DNA from: Brevibacillus sp. SYP-B805
GTDB taxonomy: Bacteria; Bacillota; Bacilli; Brevibacillales; Brevibacillaceae
Assembly (NCBI RefSeq): GCF_011059135.1
Contig: NZ_JAALGD010000001.1
Span: 124,001 to 188,000 of the forward strand
Direction of reading: 5' to 3'
DNA length: 64,000 nt
In this document: piece after piece, positions 51,969-60,849 of the stretch
Layout of the letters: every line of letters begins with the position of its first letter
Position numbering within the stretch: position 1 is the stretch's first letter
Notes under the pieces: model-generated
Told to the model about the DNA's origin: nothing
The model's database searches: none
What the model saw: only the letters and a program-made list of their open reading frames with translations
Program-made: the position numbers and the translations under genes

Positions 51969-53225
51969 TTGGAGACTTTTACGATCGAAGGCGGAAGACC
52001 TCTGTCCGGAACGCTTCGAATCCATGGAGCAAAAAACGCTGCCCTCCCGATTCTTGCCGCCGCTGTACTGGCAGAAGGGCAATTTCATATTTACGACGTG
52101 CCGCATCTCAAAGATATAGACGTAATGTTACAGATATTGACCGCGTTGGGTGCGACAGCCACCCATGCTGACGGATGCGTGAGCCTTGACACGACCTCCA
52201 TTTCGATTTCACATGTGCCGGATGATTTGATGGGACAGATGCGCTCCTCCATTTTTTTGGTGGGGCCGCTTCTTACCCGACTGGGGGAAGTGACGATCTC
52301 CCGCCCTGGCGGATGCGCCATCGGTGAAAGACGGATTGACCTGCATCTGAATGGCTTGACAGCGCTCGGGGCCAAGATTGAAGAGTCGGAAGGTTATATC
52401 ATTTTTCGCGCCAAGCAGCTGCGCGGAACCAATATTTTCCTGTCGTTCCCCAGCGTGGGAGCGACCGAAAACATCATGCTGGCCGCCGTGCTAGCCAAGG
52501 GAACGACACGGATCTGCAATGCCGCCCGCGAACCGGAAATCATTGATCTGGCCAATTTCCTCAATGCCATGGGGGCCCGCATCCGCGGAGCCGGTACGGA
52601 CACGATAGAGATCAACGGTGTCGCACGTCTGCGTCCGGTTTCCTACCGGGTGATCCCCGACCGCATTGTGGCAGGGACCCATATTTTGGCGGTCGGCATG
52701 GCACAGGGACACATCGCCTTATCCAATACGATCCCGGAGCACCTGACCGCGCTGATCGAAGTGGCCCGAAGCTGCGGTGTTGAAATCAAGGCTTACCATG
52801 ATATAATGGAGATGAAGTGTTCCAATCGTCCTCGCGGCTATGACCGCATCATCACCTCGCCGTATCCCGGCTTTCCGACCGATTTACAGGCGCAGTTGAT
52901 GGCGTTTCTGTCGCTGGCGCGGGGAACGAGCGTGATCAAGGAGACCGTGTTTGAAGGCAGATTCAAACACGTCAACGAATTGGCGCGAATGGGTGCCTCC
53001 ATCTATGTTGATCTGGGCTCCGCCTTTATTCGTGGCGTCAGCAGATTGTCCGGAACCACGGTGGAAGCGACCGACCTGCGTGCCGGCGCCGCCCTTGTGC
53101 TCGCCGGGCTGGCGGCTGAAGGAACGACCGTGGTGGAACAGGTTCACCATATTGACCGTGGCTATGAGCGATTGGAGTGGCAGCTGCAGCAGTTGGGTGC
53201 CAGCATTGCTCGCACAACCGCATAA
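51969..53225 (+). CDS. murA: UDP-N-acetylglucosamine 1-carboxyvinyltransferase
   Basis: A 418-residue EPT-fold enzyme that starts peptidoglycan synthesis by adding enolpyruvate to UDP-GlcNAc. The N-terminal GTLRIHGAKNAALPILAA is the family start. The fosfomycin-target cysteine is about residue 116 in RPGGCAIGERRIDLHL, so the enzyme should be fosfomycin-sensitive. The start is TTG at 51969 after GGAGGTGAA. It directly follows murB (15 bases), so steps one and two of the pathway are side by side. In B. subtilis murAA lies elsewhere on the chromosome. Confidence 0.94.
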   Translation: METFTIEGGRPLSGTLRIHGAKNAALPILAAAVLAEGQFHIYDVPHLKDIDVMLQILTALGATATHADGCVSLDTTSISISHVPDDLMGQMRSSIFLVGPLLTRLGEVTISRPGGCAIGERRIDLHLNGLTALGAKIEESEGYIIFRAKQLRGTNIFLSFPSVGATENIMLAAVLAKGTTRICNAAREPEIIDLANFLNAMGARIRGAGTDTIEINGVARLRPVSYRVIPDRIVAGTHILAVGMAQGHIALSNTIPEHLTALIEVARSCGVEIKAYHDIMEMKCSNRPRGYDRIITSPYPGFPTDLQAQLMAFLSLARGTSVIKETVFEGRFKHVNELARMGASIYVDLGSAFIRGVSRLSGTTVEATDLRAGAALVLAGLAAEGTTVVEQVHHIDRGYERLEWQLQQLGASIARTTA

Positions 53226-53380
53226 ACGAAGCTGAATTTTGTCAGGTAAGCGGCATAAGGGCTATGCCGCTTTCCCTCTTTTTGTCACCAGGTAGTCGTC
53301 ATGTTATCTTGCCGACACAAGAGCAGCGAGGCATCCGCCTGCGCAATAGCCTTGGCGCTGCCAAGTTTTCCAAGTATATC

Positions 53381-53522
53381 AGGAAAGTTTAAGATCTTTA
53401 AAGCACGAAAGCGAACGAAGAAAGGCTGGGGCCCCCGCCGACACCAGCAAGGGACCCCACTCGGTGAAGCGATAGCAATCGCCGAGTGGGTGGAGCGTTC
53501 GCTTAAGTCGGCGGGGTTTTCT
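53381..53522 (+). repeat. Modular intergenic repeat, one inner module (copy 7), inside the division cluster
   Basis: Full-length copy: 5' box AAGTTTAAGATCTTTAAAG, AAAGGCTGGGG, outer stem CCCCCGCCGAC with GTCGGCGGGG, inner hairpin CCCACTCGG with CCGAGTGGG extended by GCGAT/ATCGC, small hairpin AGCGTTCGCT and a TTTTCTT end. It fills the murA-divIB gap (53226-53547), in which no gene is seen. The T-rich end could stop part of the upstream transcription. Confidence 0.92.
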
Positions 53523-53547
53523 TATCTGGCAAACCGGAGGAAATTCG

Positions 53548-54369
53548 ATGGCGGTTTATCAAGAACGCATTCCGCAGGTGAAACAGACAAAACCTAAACG
53601 AAAAAGCAACCGCAGGCTGCTCTTCCTGCTTCTGCTTTTCTTTTTGACCGTCCTTGCCGTGGTGTTTTTCCGGTCGCCCTACAGCAAGGTACAGGAGATT
53701 CGCGTTTTTGGAAGGGATTTGTACAGCGAGCAGGAGATCCTTCAGGCCTCCGGACTTGCCATCGGGATGCAGTTCCTCAATGTCTGGGAATCGAGCGTGC
53801 AGGAGTCGATGAAAGTGTTAAAAGGGGTGAAAAGCGTCACCATCGTGCGCCATTTCCCCGGGGTGATCGAACTGCATGTCGTGGAATACAAACGCGTGGC
53901 GCTGTGGGCAACACCGGACGGGAAGCTGTCTCCCCTGCTGGAAAACGGGGTCGTCCTGGATCAGGCGGATTTCCGGAAACGGGTGGTGGACAGGCCCTTG
54001 ATCCGGTCCTGGGGCTCGCCGGAATTGCTTCCGCAGCTGGCGAAAGCCCTCGCCCAACTGCCCCCCTCCGTAGCAGGCGAGATCTCCGACATCTCCCTTA
54101 CCCCTACGTCTTACGACAAGCAGCGCATCACCCTGTACATGCGCGACGGCAACGAGGTGCACAGCGTGATTTATCAACTGGCCAAGAAGCTGGTCTGGTA
54201 TCCGGCCATCGTCAAAGACCTCCCCGAAGGAGAAAAAGGGGTCATCTACATGCTGGAGAGCACGTGGTTCCAGAAGTACGGCACTCCGGAACAGCCTGCG
54301 GCAGACAAGGAGAAGCTGCCGGAAGAGCCTCAAACGCAAAAGGAGACGGTAAGCAATGGCCAAAGCTAA
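53548..54369 (+). CDS. divIB: Cell division protein DivIB/FtsQ
   Basis: A 273-residue bitopic protein. A basic cytosolic start (about 1-24), one membrane helix (about 25-45), a POTRA domain (SKVQEIRVFGRDLYSEQEIL to IELHVVEYKRVALW, about 50-125) and a beta domain follow. The C-terminal tail is Pro/Gln/Glu-rich and disordered. It stabilises the FtsL-DivIC complex at the septum. The ATG at 53548 follows CCGGAGG. Its 3' end overlaps the next gene by 14 bases. Confidence 0.92.
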   Translation: MAVYQERIPQVKQTKPKRKSNRRLLFLLLLFFLTVLAVVFFRSPYSKVQEIRVFGRDLYSEQEILQASGLAIGMQFLNVWESSVQESMKVLKGVKSVTIVRHFPGVIELHVVEYKRVALWATPDGKLSPLLENGVVLDQADFRKRVVDRPLIRSWGSPELLPQLAKALAQLPPSVAGEISDISLTPTSYDKQRITLYMRDGNEVHSVIYQLAKKLVWYPAIVKDLPEGEKGVIYMLESTWFQKYGTPEQPAADKEKLPEEPQTQKETVSNGQS

Positions 54370-55069
54370 ATTTACCCTGTATTTGACGTTGGTAACGCTC
54401 AGCACCGGCTTTCTTATCGCCACCTCGATTGAATCGACCAAAGCCAGCCTGGCGGAACGGCAAAACGAAAAGCAGTTCCAGCAGGAGACGCAGTTGAACG
54501 AGCGGATCCTGGCGGAAAAGGAGCAGAACCGTCAGCTGGAAGTCCAGCTGCTTGACCTGCAGCGGCAGGTGAGCAAGGTGGAGCAGGCGATGGCGGAGCA
54601 TCAATCGGAGGCGGCCGACATTTTGGCCCAGCTGGACGCTGCCCGGATGATGGCCGGCGTCGTCCCGGTGGAGGGACCGGGTGTGATCGTCACCATGCAG
54701 GATAAAGCGAACGCAGGGGAATCGGAAGATGTCACGAAATATATCGTTCACGAACAGGATGTCCGCCTGGTGGTAAATGAGCTGCGAGCAGCGGGAGCGG
54801 AGGCGATCAGCATCAATGGTCAGCGCCTGATCAGCAATTCGGCGATCCGCTGCGTGGGTCCGACCATCATCGTCAATGGCGTGAAGTCGGCGGCCCCCTT
54901 CGTGATCACCGCCATTGGCGACCCGGCTACCCTGGTCAACGCGCTGAATCTCCCCGGGGGTGTCCTGCAAACGTTGGAAGGGTTCGTCCAGATCACCGTG
55001 CAAAGCAAAGATCTGGTGGAAATTCCGGCCTATGTGGGCGATGTCAAAATGGAATCTTCCTCATCATAA
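54356..55069 (+). CDS. ylxW: DUF881 family protein (YlxW-like)
   Basis: A 237-residue protein with one N-terminal membrane helix (about 6-24), a coiled coil (about 30-90) and a C-terminal DUF881 domain (about 100-230). Within it VEGPGVIVTMQD, VHEQDVRLVVNELRAAGAEAISINGQRL and GPTIIVNGV are hallmarks. Function unknown; these genes always sit between divIB/ftsQ and sbp/ftsA. It overlaps divIB by 14 bases. A second, diverged copy follows. Confidence 0.88.
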   Translation: MAKAKFTLYLTLVTLSTGFLIATSIESTKASLAERQNEKQFQQETQLNERILAEKEQNRQLEVQLLDLQRQVSKVEQAMAEHQSEAADILAQLDAARMMAGVVPVEGPGVIVTMQDKANAGESEDVTKYIVHEQDVRLVVNELRAAGAEAISINGQRLISNSAIRCVGPTIIVNGVKSAAPFVITAIGDPATLVNALNLPGGVLQTLEGFVQITVQSKDLVEIPAYVGDVKMESSSS

Positions 55070-55088
55070 GGGAAGGAAGTCGAAACGG

Positions 55089-55844
55089 ATGCTGGCGAAA
55101 AACCGCAAGATTACGCTTATCCTCTCATTGATCAGCGCGATTATTGGCGTGATGCTGGCGATTCAGCTGAAAAGCAACCTGCAGCCCGTCAAGAGCGAAT
55201 CGCGCAGCATCGCCGAATTGAGGGCGACCCTGCAAAAAGAACTGGAAAAACACAAAAGCCTGCTGGCCGATATCTCCAAGTACAACCAGCTGATTTACCA
55301 GTATGAGACCTCTCTCGACGAGGGAGAGAGCATCTCTGTCATGAAAGAGGAATTGGCGCGCACCCGCAAGCTGGCGGGGTTGGAGAGCCTGGAAGGAGCG
55401 GGCGCGGTGGTACGGATTGTGGACGCCCCGCTGCCGGCCAATACCGCCGATTCCGCCTTGGAGAGCGGGCAGGATGCCGCCGGCGTCTACCCCAATGCGG
55501 TGATTGACGAAGATTTGCGCTGGCTGGCCAACATCCTGTTCGCCAACGGCGCGAAGGCGGTGTCGATCAACGGTCACCGGTTGATTGCCACGACGGCGAT
55601 CCGCAATGTGGGTGAAGATATTCAGATCGACACGAAAACCATCAAACCGCCTTACGAAATCAGAGCCTTGGGCGATCCGGAAGTGCTGATCTCGGGAATG
55701 AAGCTGGAAGGCGTGGAAGAGAATTTCAAGCTGACCGGCAAAACGCTGATGATCGAAAAGCGTGACAAGCTGATCATTCCCGCTTACAATGAAACCCGTG
55801 TCATTCAATACATGAAACCGGTAAAAACAAAAGGAGAGCAATAG
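55089..55844 (+). CDS. ylxX: Second DUF881 family protein (YlxX-like)
   Basis: A 251-residue paralogue of the preceding protein. One membrane helix (about 6-24), a shorter coiled coil and the DUF881 domain with LEGAGAVVRIVDAP, DEDLRWLANILFANGAKAVSINGHRL and PYEIRALGDPEVL. The ATG at 55089 follows GGGAAGGAAG; an upstream open frame runs through the end of ylxW and is not real. It ends one base before sbp. Confidence 0.87.
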   Translation: MLAKNRKITLILSLISAIIGVMLAIQLKSNLQPVKSESRSIAELRATLQKELEKHKSLLADISKYNQLIYQYETSLDEGESISVMKEELARTRKLAGLESLEGAGAVVRIVDAPLPANTADSALESGQDAAGVYPNAVIDEDLRWLANILFANGAKAVSINGHRLIATTAIRNVGEDIQIDTKTIKPPYEIRALGDPEVLISGMKLEGVEENFKLTGKTLMIEKRDKLIIPAYNETRVIQYMKPVKTKGEQ

Positions 55845-55845
55845 T

Positions 55846-56190
55846 ATGTGGCTACCTCTCATAGGACTTGCGCTCGGGATCGCGGTGGGACTCCTGTTGG
55901 ATTGGCGGGTGCCGCAAGAGTACAGCAGTTATTTGTCCATTGCCCTCTTGGCAGGATTGGATACGATATTCGGCGGGATCCGTTCCTATCTGGAGCGGAC
56001 GTTTAATGTGCGCATCTTCATGTCCGGCTTCTTTTTCAACACCTTGTTTGCGGCGGGACTGGCCTTTCTCGGTGCGTTTCTGGGCATCGATCTCTATCTG
56101 GCGGCCATCGTCGCCTTCGGGGTGCGCCTGTTTAACAACCTGGCCGTGATTCGGCGGATCATCCTGTCCAAATGGATCAACCAGGGATAA
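55846..56190 (+). CDS. sbp: Small basic protein (DUF1290)
   Basis: A 114-residue membrane protein with three or four helices. LIGLALGIAVGLLLDWRVP, the central YLSIALLAGLDTIFGGIRSYLE and the end FGVRLFNNLAVIRRIIL match DUF1290/Sbp, which is always just upstream of ftsA in Bacilli. Function unknown. The start is 1 base after the ylxX stop, suggesting coupled translation. Confidence 0.92.
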   Translation: MWLPLIGLALGIAVGLLLDWRVPQEYSSYLSIALLAGLDTIFGGIRSYLERTFNVRIFMSGFFFNTLFAAGLAFLGAFLGIDLYLAAIVAFGVRLFNNLAVIRRIILSKWINQG

Positions 56191-56197
56191 CGCCTGG

Positions 56198-56229
56198 GAC
56201 TGCGGGACGGCCGAACAGTCCTTTTTTCC
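56198..56229 (+). terminator. Terminator-like hairpin between sbp and ftsA
   Basis: GGACTG pairs with CAGTCC across a GC-rich loop, followed by TTTTTTCC. It separates ftsA-ftsZ from upstream transcription; ftsA then needs its own promoter, probably within 56230-56390. Confidence 0.65.
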
Positions 56230-56391
56230 TGTGTTTTCTAGTACGGAAATCATGATATAGTAGAATAACGAAAATATAAACCAAAAATAAATTGCAAAAG
56301 AAAAAGGGAATGATTATCCTGTGTGGAATAGATTATGCAGGTGTCTTCACCATTCGAATGACTATGTCGTAGCAGGGGAGGTGTCACAGGT

Positions 56392-57648
56392 TTGGTAAGC
56401 AACCAAAGCGAGCTGATTGTCAGCTTGGATATCGGCACATCGAAAGTACGCGTCATGATCGGGGAAATCAACAACGGAACCATCAACATCATCGGTGTCG
56501 GCCAAGCCCATTCCGAAGGGATCAAAAAAGGGATTATCGTTGATATTGACCAAACTGTGAATGCCATCCGGGAAGCCGTAGACCATGCCGAGCGCATGGT
56601 AGGCGTAAACATAGAAGAAGTATGCGTCGGCATAACCGGTAACCATATTGAACTTCATGAAACGCAAGGAGTCGTCGCTGTGTCCAGCGAGGACCGGGAA
56701 ATCGGGGAAGAAGATATCGGGAGAGTGATTCAGGCCGCCAAGGTGGTCGCCCTCCCGCCAGACAGGGAAATCATCGAGGTTGTCCCCAAGGAGTACATCG
56801 TGGATGGACAGCATGGCATCAAAGACCCGCGGGGCATGATCGGCGTCCGCCTGGAGATGGAAGGCACGATCGTGACCGGGTCAAAAACGGTGGTGCACAA
56901 CATCGTGCGCTGCGCCCAGAAAACGAATCTGCGCGTGGCCGGTATCTTCTTGCAGCCGCTCGCGGCCAGTTACGTGGCTCTGACCAAAGACGACAAGCAC
57001 ATGGGAACGGTGCTCGTCGATATCGGCGCCGGCTCCACCACGATCGGCGTCTTTGAACAGGGGCAGCTGGTGGCCACCACCGTCATCGGCATTGGCGGCG
57101 ACCATATCACCAACGATATCGCCCTGGGACTTCGGACCCAGACGGAAGCGGCGGAGCGGGTGAAGGTGAAATACGGATGCGCCCTGATCGATGAAGCATC
57201 GGAAGAAGTGAAATTCAAGGTGACACGGATCGGCAGCGAAGTGGAGAAGCAGTTCACCCAGGTCGATCTGGCCAATATCATCGAGCCGCGGGCGGCCGAG
57301 ATTTTCAACCTCGTGGAAGATGCGGTGTACAAGCTTGGGTTCCGGGATGAGATCGCCGGCGGTTATGTCCTAACCGGAGGAACCGTCGCCATGCCGGGCA
57401 TGCTGGAGTTGGCCAAGGAAGAGCTTGCTGCGCCTGTCCGCATCGCCATTCCCGATTATATAGGCGTCCGCGATCCTTCCTACACCACCGGTGTCGGATT
57501 GATCCAGTACGCGCTGCATCAGATGGACCGCAGAGGCCATCGGGCGAACGCGCCGGTGAAAGGCGGACAGCGCCCGACCTACTCCAAGCAGAAAGATGCC
57601 AGCAATTTTCTGGAAAAAGTGAAAAACTGGTTCAGCGAGTTTATTTAA
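56392..57648 (+). CDS. ftsA: Cell division protein FtsA
   Basis: A 418-residue actin-like ATPase that tethers FtsZ to the membrane. ATP-binding motifs are VSLDIGTSKVRVMIGE, VLVDIGAGSTTIGVF and GYVLTGGTVAMPG. The 1C domain lies at about residues 85-165. The C-terminal amphipathic helix NFLEKVKNWFSEFI is the membrane tether. The start is TTG at 56392 after GGGGAGGTG. A gap of about 200 bases before it is A+T-richer than elsewhere and probably holds the ftsAZ promoter. Confidence 0.96.
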   Translation: MVSNQSELIVSLDIGTSKVRVMIGEINNGTINIIGVGQAHSEGIKKGIIVDIDQTVNAIREAVDHAERMVGVNIEEVCVGITGNHIELHETQGVVAVSSEDREIGEEDIGRVIQAAKVVALPPDREIIEVVPKEYIVDGQHGIKDPRGMIGVRLEMEGTIVTGSKTVVHNIVRCAQKTNLRVAGIFLQPLAASYVALTKDDKHMGTVLVDIGAGSTTIGVFEQGQLVATTVIGIGGDHITNDIALGLRTQTEAAERVKVKYGCALIDEASEEVKFKVTRIGSEVEKQFTQVDLANIIEPRAAEIFNLVEDAVYKLGFRDEIAGGYVLTGGTVAMPGMLELAKEELAAPVRIAIPDYIGVRDPSYTTGVGLIQYALHQMDRRGHRANAPVKGGQRPTYSKQKDASNFLEKVKNWFSEFI

Positions 57649-57740
57649 TAGGGTGATCGAGGGACAGAGCAGATAGAAGGAAAAACATCGAGGCTGAAAA
57701 ACGGGCCGGATGGAAGCTCTTGTGAGGAGGAACTTGCAGT

Positions 57741-58883
57741 ATGCTGGAATTTGACTTAGATATGGAACAGTTGGCAAAAATCAAAGTGATCGGCTGCGGC
57801 GGCGGGGGAAGCAACGCCGTGAACCGCATGATTGCCGGCGGGGTGAAGGGCGTGGAATTCATCACGCTCAACACGGATGCGCAGGCCCTCGCTCTTTCCC
57901 ATGCAGAGATCAAACTGCAGATCGGGGAGAAGCTGACGCGCGGCCTGGGAGCCGGGGCCAATCCGGAAGTAGGGAAAAAAGCGGCGGAAGAAAGCCGTGA
58001 ACTGATCGAAAACGCGCTGCGCGGTGCGGACATGGTATTCGTCACCGCAGGGATGGGCGGCGGTACGGGGACCGGTGCCGCTCCGGTGGTAGCGGAAATC
58101 GCCAAGGAATTGGGCGCCCTGACCGTGGGCGTTGTGACCCGCCCCTTCTCCTTCGAAGGGCGGAAGCGCGCCGCCCAGGGCGAGGCCGGGATTGCCGCGC
58201 TGAAGGAAAAGGTGGACACCCTGATCGTCATTCCCAATGACCGGCTGCTGGAAATCGTGGATAAGAACACGCCGATGCTGGAAGCATTCCGGGAAGCGGA
58301 CAATATCCTGCGCCAGGGCGTCCAGGGCATCTCCGACTTGATCGCCGTGCCCGGCTTGATCAACCTGGACTTTGCCGACGTGAAAACGATCATGACGGAA
58401 CGCGGTTCCGCCCTGATGGGCATCGGGGTTGGCAGCGGCGAAAACCGCGCGGCCGAAGCGGCGCGCCGAGCGATTTCCAGCCCGCTTCTCGAAACCTCCA
58501 TCGAAGGGGCGCGCGGCGTCCTGATGAACATCACCGGCGGCTCCAACCTGAGCCTGTATGAAGTAAACGAAGCGGCCGATATCGTCTCTTCGGCTGCCGA
58601 TCCGGAAGTAAACATGATTTTCGGTGCCGTCATCAATGACGAGCTGAAGAACGAGATTATCGTGACGGTGATTGCGACCGGCTTCGACGAGGCCCAGCGC
58701 CAGGGAAGCACCCCCGTTCGACGCCCGCAGCCGGCATCCGCCGTGCGTCCGACTGCGGTGGCGCAAGCGGCGCCGGGCCGCCTGCGCGAGGAAGAGGAAG
58801 AGAAATCCCTCTTCTCCATGAGCAATCTGGACAATCTGGACATTCCGGCGTTCCTCCGCAATCGCAGAAGAAACAAAAAATAA
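57741..58883 (+). CDS. ftsZ: Cell division protein FtsZ
   Basis: A 380-residue tubulin-like GTPase. The N-terminal [13 protein letters not shown], the tubulin signature [10 protein letters not shown] (about 106-115), and the T7 loop [11 protein letters not shown] with its catalytic acidic residues are present. A variable linker (about 318-360) leads to the conserved C-terminal peptide [12 protein letters not shown], which binds FtsA, SepF and others. ATG at 57741 follows GAGGAGG. A strong terminator follows the gene. Confidence 0.98.
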   Translation: MLEFDLDMEQLAKIKVIGCGGGGSNAVNRMIAGGVKGVEFITLNTDAQALALSHAEIKLQIGEKLTRGLGAGANPEVGKKAAEESRELIENALRGADMVFVTAGMGGGTGTGAAPVVAEIAKELGALTVGVVTRPFSFEGRKRAAQGEAGIAALKEKVDTLIVIPNDRLLEIVDKNTPMLEAFREADNILRQGVQGISDLIAVPGLINLDFADVKTIMTERGSALMGIGVGSGENRAAEAARRAISSPLLETSIEGARGVLMNITGGSNLSLYEVNEAADIVSSAADPEVNMIFGAVINDELKNEIIVTVIATGFDEAQRQGSTPVRRPQPASAVRPTAVAQAAPGRLREEEEEKSLFSMSNLDNLDIPAFLRNRRRNKK

Positions 58884-58900
58884 ATCGCAACAGATGAAGA

Positions 58901-58932
58901 AGGTTGGGGATCTCATCCCCAACCTTTTTTTT
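58901..58932 (+). terminator. Rho-independent terminator of ftsZ
   Basis: AGGTTGGGGAT pairs with ATCCCCAACCT around CTC, followed by eight or more T residues. It ends the division cluster. Confidence 0.93.
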
Positions 58933-58939
58933 GGGCAGA

Positions 58940-59082
58940 TTGGAAGTTTACGTTCATGAAAGTGACGAAGAAAGCTTGGGGCCCCGCCGACGTGTTCAGG
59001 GGTCCCCAAAAAGTACTCGGATTATGCTTCAAAGGTCAACGTCACTTTTTGGGGTTAAGCATAGCTTAAGTCGGCGGGGTAA
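58940..59082 (+). repeat. Modular intergenic repeat with a different inner hairpin (copy 8)
   Basis: The 5' box (GGAAGTTTACGTTCATGAAAG) and the outer stem CCCCGCCGAC (58982-58991) with GTCGGCGGGG (59070-59079) match other copies. The inner hairpin has a new sequence, CCCCAAAAAGT (59004-59014) with ACTTTTTGGGG (59044-59054), yet pairs perfectly over 11 bp. The small hairpin is also replaced (TAAGCATAGCTTA). Confidence 0.88.
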
Positions 59083-59138
59083 TTTAGTGACAGCGTTTTC
59101 CTGCTCCCGTGCGTCCCATACACGAGGAGGTAGAAAAA

Positions 59139-59786
59139 ATGATGGGGATGGCTGTTTGGTCTTCACTTTTGGCAGCCGGTTTATGCTTCGCGCAGGTCGT
59201 TTCAGCGGTAAGCACTTTCCCATCCGTTGATCATCAGAACATGACAGGGGAAAAGGCGCGGGCTGTTGGGCAGTCGGCAGCGGGTGAGCTGCTGCTGATC
59301 CCGCGTTCCCGAGAACGGATTCAGCAGTTGGGCGCCCCCAGCTGTTTGGGGTTGGCAACGGATTATGTGATCACAGGTGATTACGCGATGGTATTTCGCA
59401 CGCCGGATGGCGGTGGGGCAATCATTCAGGAATTACATGGACTCGAAATCTATACCCGTTCCCTGCAGCCGCTGAAGCTGGAGAGCGTGAACGTTCCGCC
59501 GTTTCATGGTTTCCTGTTCTTTCCCCGGCATACCGACTGCCACGCGCTGGAGTTTTATGCATACGGGATTCGCAACGGGAAGGCTGTCCCGTTTTCCTTT
59601 CAGGTGGGAAGCAGCATCCTGCCCTATTTTGAGACCTTGCCGACTGAACGGCCGCAGGTTCGTGACGGTCAGCTGGTGGTCGTGGGCGGGAGAGGTGCCG
59701 GAGTCGATCGGTCAACCGTGTATTACTTTGCGCCGGATGTGGAAAACGGGCTGTTTCGCCTGACCAAAACGGCGCAGATGAAGTAA
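59139..59786 (+). CDS. Secreted protein of unknown function
   Basis: A 215-residue protein with a signal peptide (about 1-22, cut after VSA). The mature part is beta-rich, with YVITGDYAMVFRTPDG and FHGFLFFPRHTDCHALEFYAYGIRNGK and two cysteines. I recognise no family. The ATG at 59139 follows GAGGAGG. It stands alone between ftsZ and the spoIIG promoter; in B. subtilis this gap holds a secreted protease gene (bpr), but no protease motif is seen here. Confidence 0.65.
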   Translation: MMGMAVWSSLLAAGLCFAQVVSAVSTFPSVDHQNMTGEKARAVGQSAAGELLLIPRSRERIQQLGAPSCLGLATDYVITGDYAMVFRTPDGGGAIIQELHGLEIYTRSLQPLKLESVNVPPFHGFLFFPRHTDCHALEFYAYGIRNGKAVPFSFQVGSSILPYFETLPTERPQVRDGQLVVVGGRGAGVDRSTVYYFAPDVENGLFRLTKTAQMK

Positions 59787-59822
59787 TCGTTCAACAAAAA
59801 ATCTGAAAAAATCCGGTCAAGA

Positions 59823-59856
59823 TTTGACACAATTTACATACACATTGATATATACT
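59823..59856 (+). promoter_or_regulatory. spoIIG-type promoter with long spacer and overlapping Spo0A-box-like site
   Basis: A consensus -35 TTGACA (59824-59829) and a -10 TATACT (59851-59856) are 21 bases apart, far more than the usual 17. The B. subtilis spoIIG promoter has the same odd layout with 22 bases and needs Spo0A~P to be used. TTTGACA over the -35 and TTCAACA at about 59789-59795 each match the inverted 0A box TTCGNCA at six of seven positions. Confidence 0.7.
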
Positions 59857-59885
59857 GTCTTTGCCAGGCAGGGGGTGAAGAGGGT

Positions 59886-60848
59886 ATGGTGATCTATCTC
59901 GATATCATTCTACTCCTGAATCTCGCCATTGATACCCTGCTGCTTTGGTTTACCGCATACTTTCGCAAAGAGCGTGTGGTTTGGTGGAGAATCCTCGCCG
60001 CAGCGTTGGTCGGCTCCGCGTATACCCTGTTCTTTTTTGTTCCTTCTCTCGCCTTCATCTACGAATGGTTCGCCAAGCTGCTGTTCTCCATCCTGATGCT
60101 GGGCATCGCATTCGGCTTTCGCAGATGGCTCACCTTTCTGCAAAATCTCTGCATCTTTTACTTCGTCGGTTTTCTGTTTGGCGGAGGGGTATTTGCGCTC
60201 GCCTATTTTTTCACGACCAACAGCGAGGTGGTGAACGGAATCCTCGTTACCCATGACAGCGGGGTAGGAGCAGACGCCAAAGCCACCTTTCTGCTGCTTG
60301 CCGCCGGTTTTGCCGCGGTGATCATCATCAGCCGGCGCGGTTACCACGCCATACAGGAACCGCGCAGGATCGCGGCGTTTCTGGTGGACGTGGAGGTGAT
60401 GCTCGCCGGCACAACCGTTGCCTGCACAGGGTTGGTGGATACCGGTAATCAACTGCATGAACCGCTTTCACGCACCCCGGTGATGGTGATGGAGAGCGGA
60501 TTGTTTGGCTCGCTGCTTCCGCCCGTCCTCCTGGAGATCGTACAGGGGGGAGAAGGAAAACTGGAGAAAATGGAAGGGCTTTTGGCAGCCCTGCCGGATG
60601 AATGGCAGGGGCGGCTGCGCCTCATCCCGTACCGGAGCGTTTCCCGCGGCATGGATTTTCTGGTGGCGGTGAAGCCCGATGCGGTGGCGGTCAGCCAGAA
60701 CGGCAGACGTTATCAGACGACAAAAGCATTGATTGGGTTAAATCCGATTGCACTGGCGGCAGACGGCAAATACCAGGCGATTGTCCATCCCGCACTGATG
60801 CAGACCGCTGCAGAAGATCCGGTAAAATCCCGCGAACAGGAGGGTTAG
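59886..60848 (+). CDS. spoIIGA: Sigma-E processing peptidase SpoIIGA
   Basis: A 320-residue membrane aspartic protease. Five membrane helices fill residues 1-150; the cytosolic half carries the catalytic aspartate at about 185 in [14 protein letters not shown] (retroviral-protease-like DTG). It cuts the pro-sequence from SigE when signalled by SpoIIR from the forespore. ATG at 59886 follows GGGGGTG. The sigE gene starts 2 bases after its stop. Confidence 0.95.
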   Translation: MVIYLDIILLLNLAIDTLLLWFTAYFRKERVVWWRILAAALVGSAYTLFFFVPSLAFIYEWFAKLLFSILMLGIAFGFRRWLTFLQNLCIFYFVGFLFGGGVFALAYFFTTNSEVVNGILVTHDSGVGADAKATFLLLAAGFAAVIIISRRGYHAIQEPRRIAAFLVDVEVMLAGTTVACTGLVDTGNQLHEPLSRTPVMVMESGLFGSLLPPVLLEIVQGGEGKLEKMEGLLAALPDEWQGRLRLIPYRSVSRGMDFLVAVKPDAVAVSQNGRRYQTTKALIGLNPIALAADGKYQAIVHPALMQTAAEDPVKSREQEG

Positions 60849-60849
60849 C

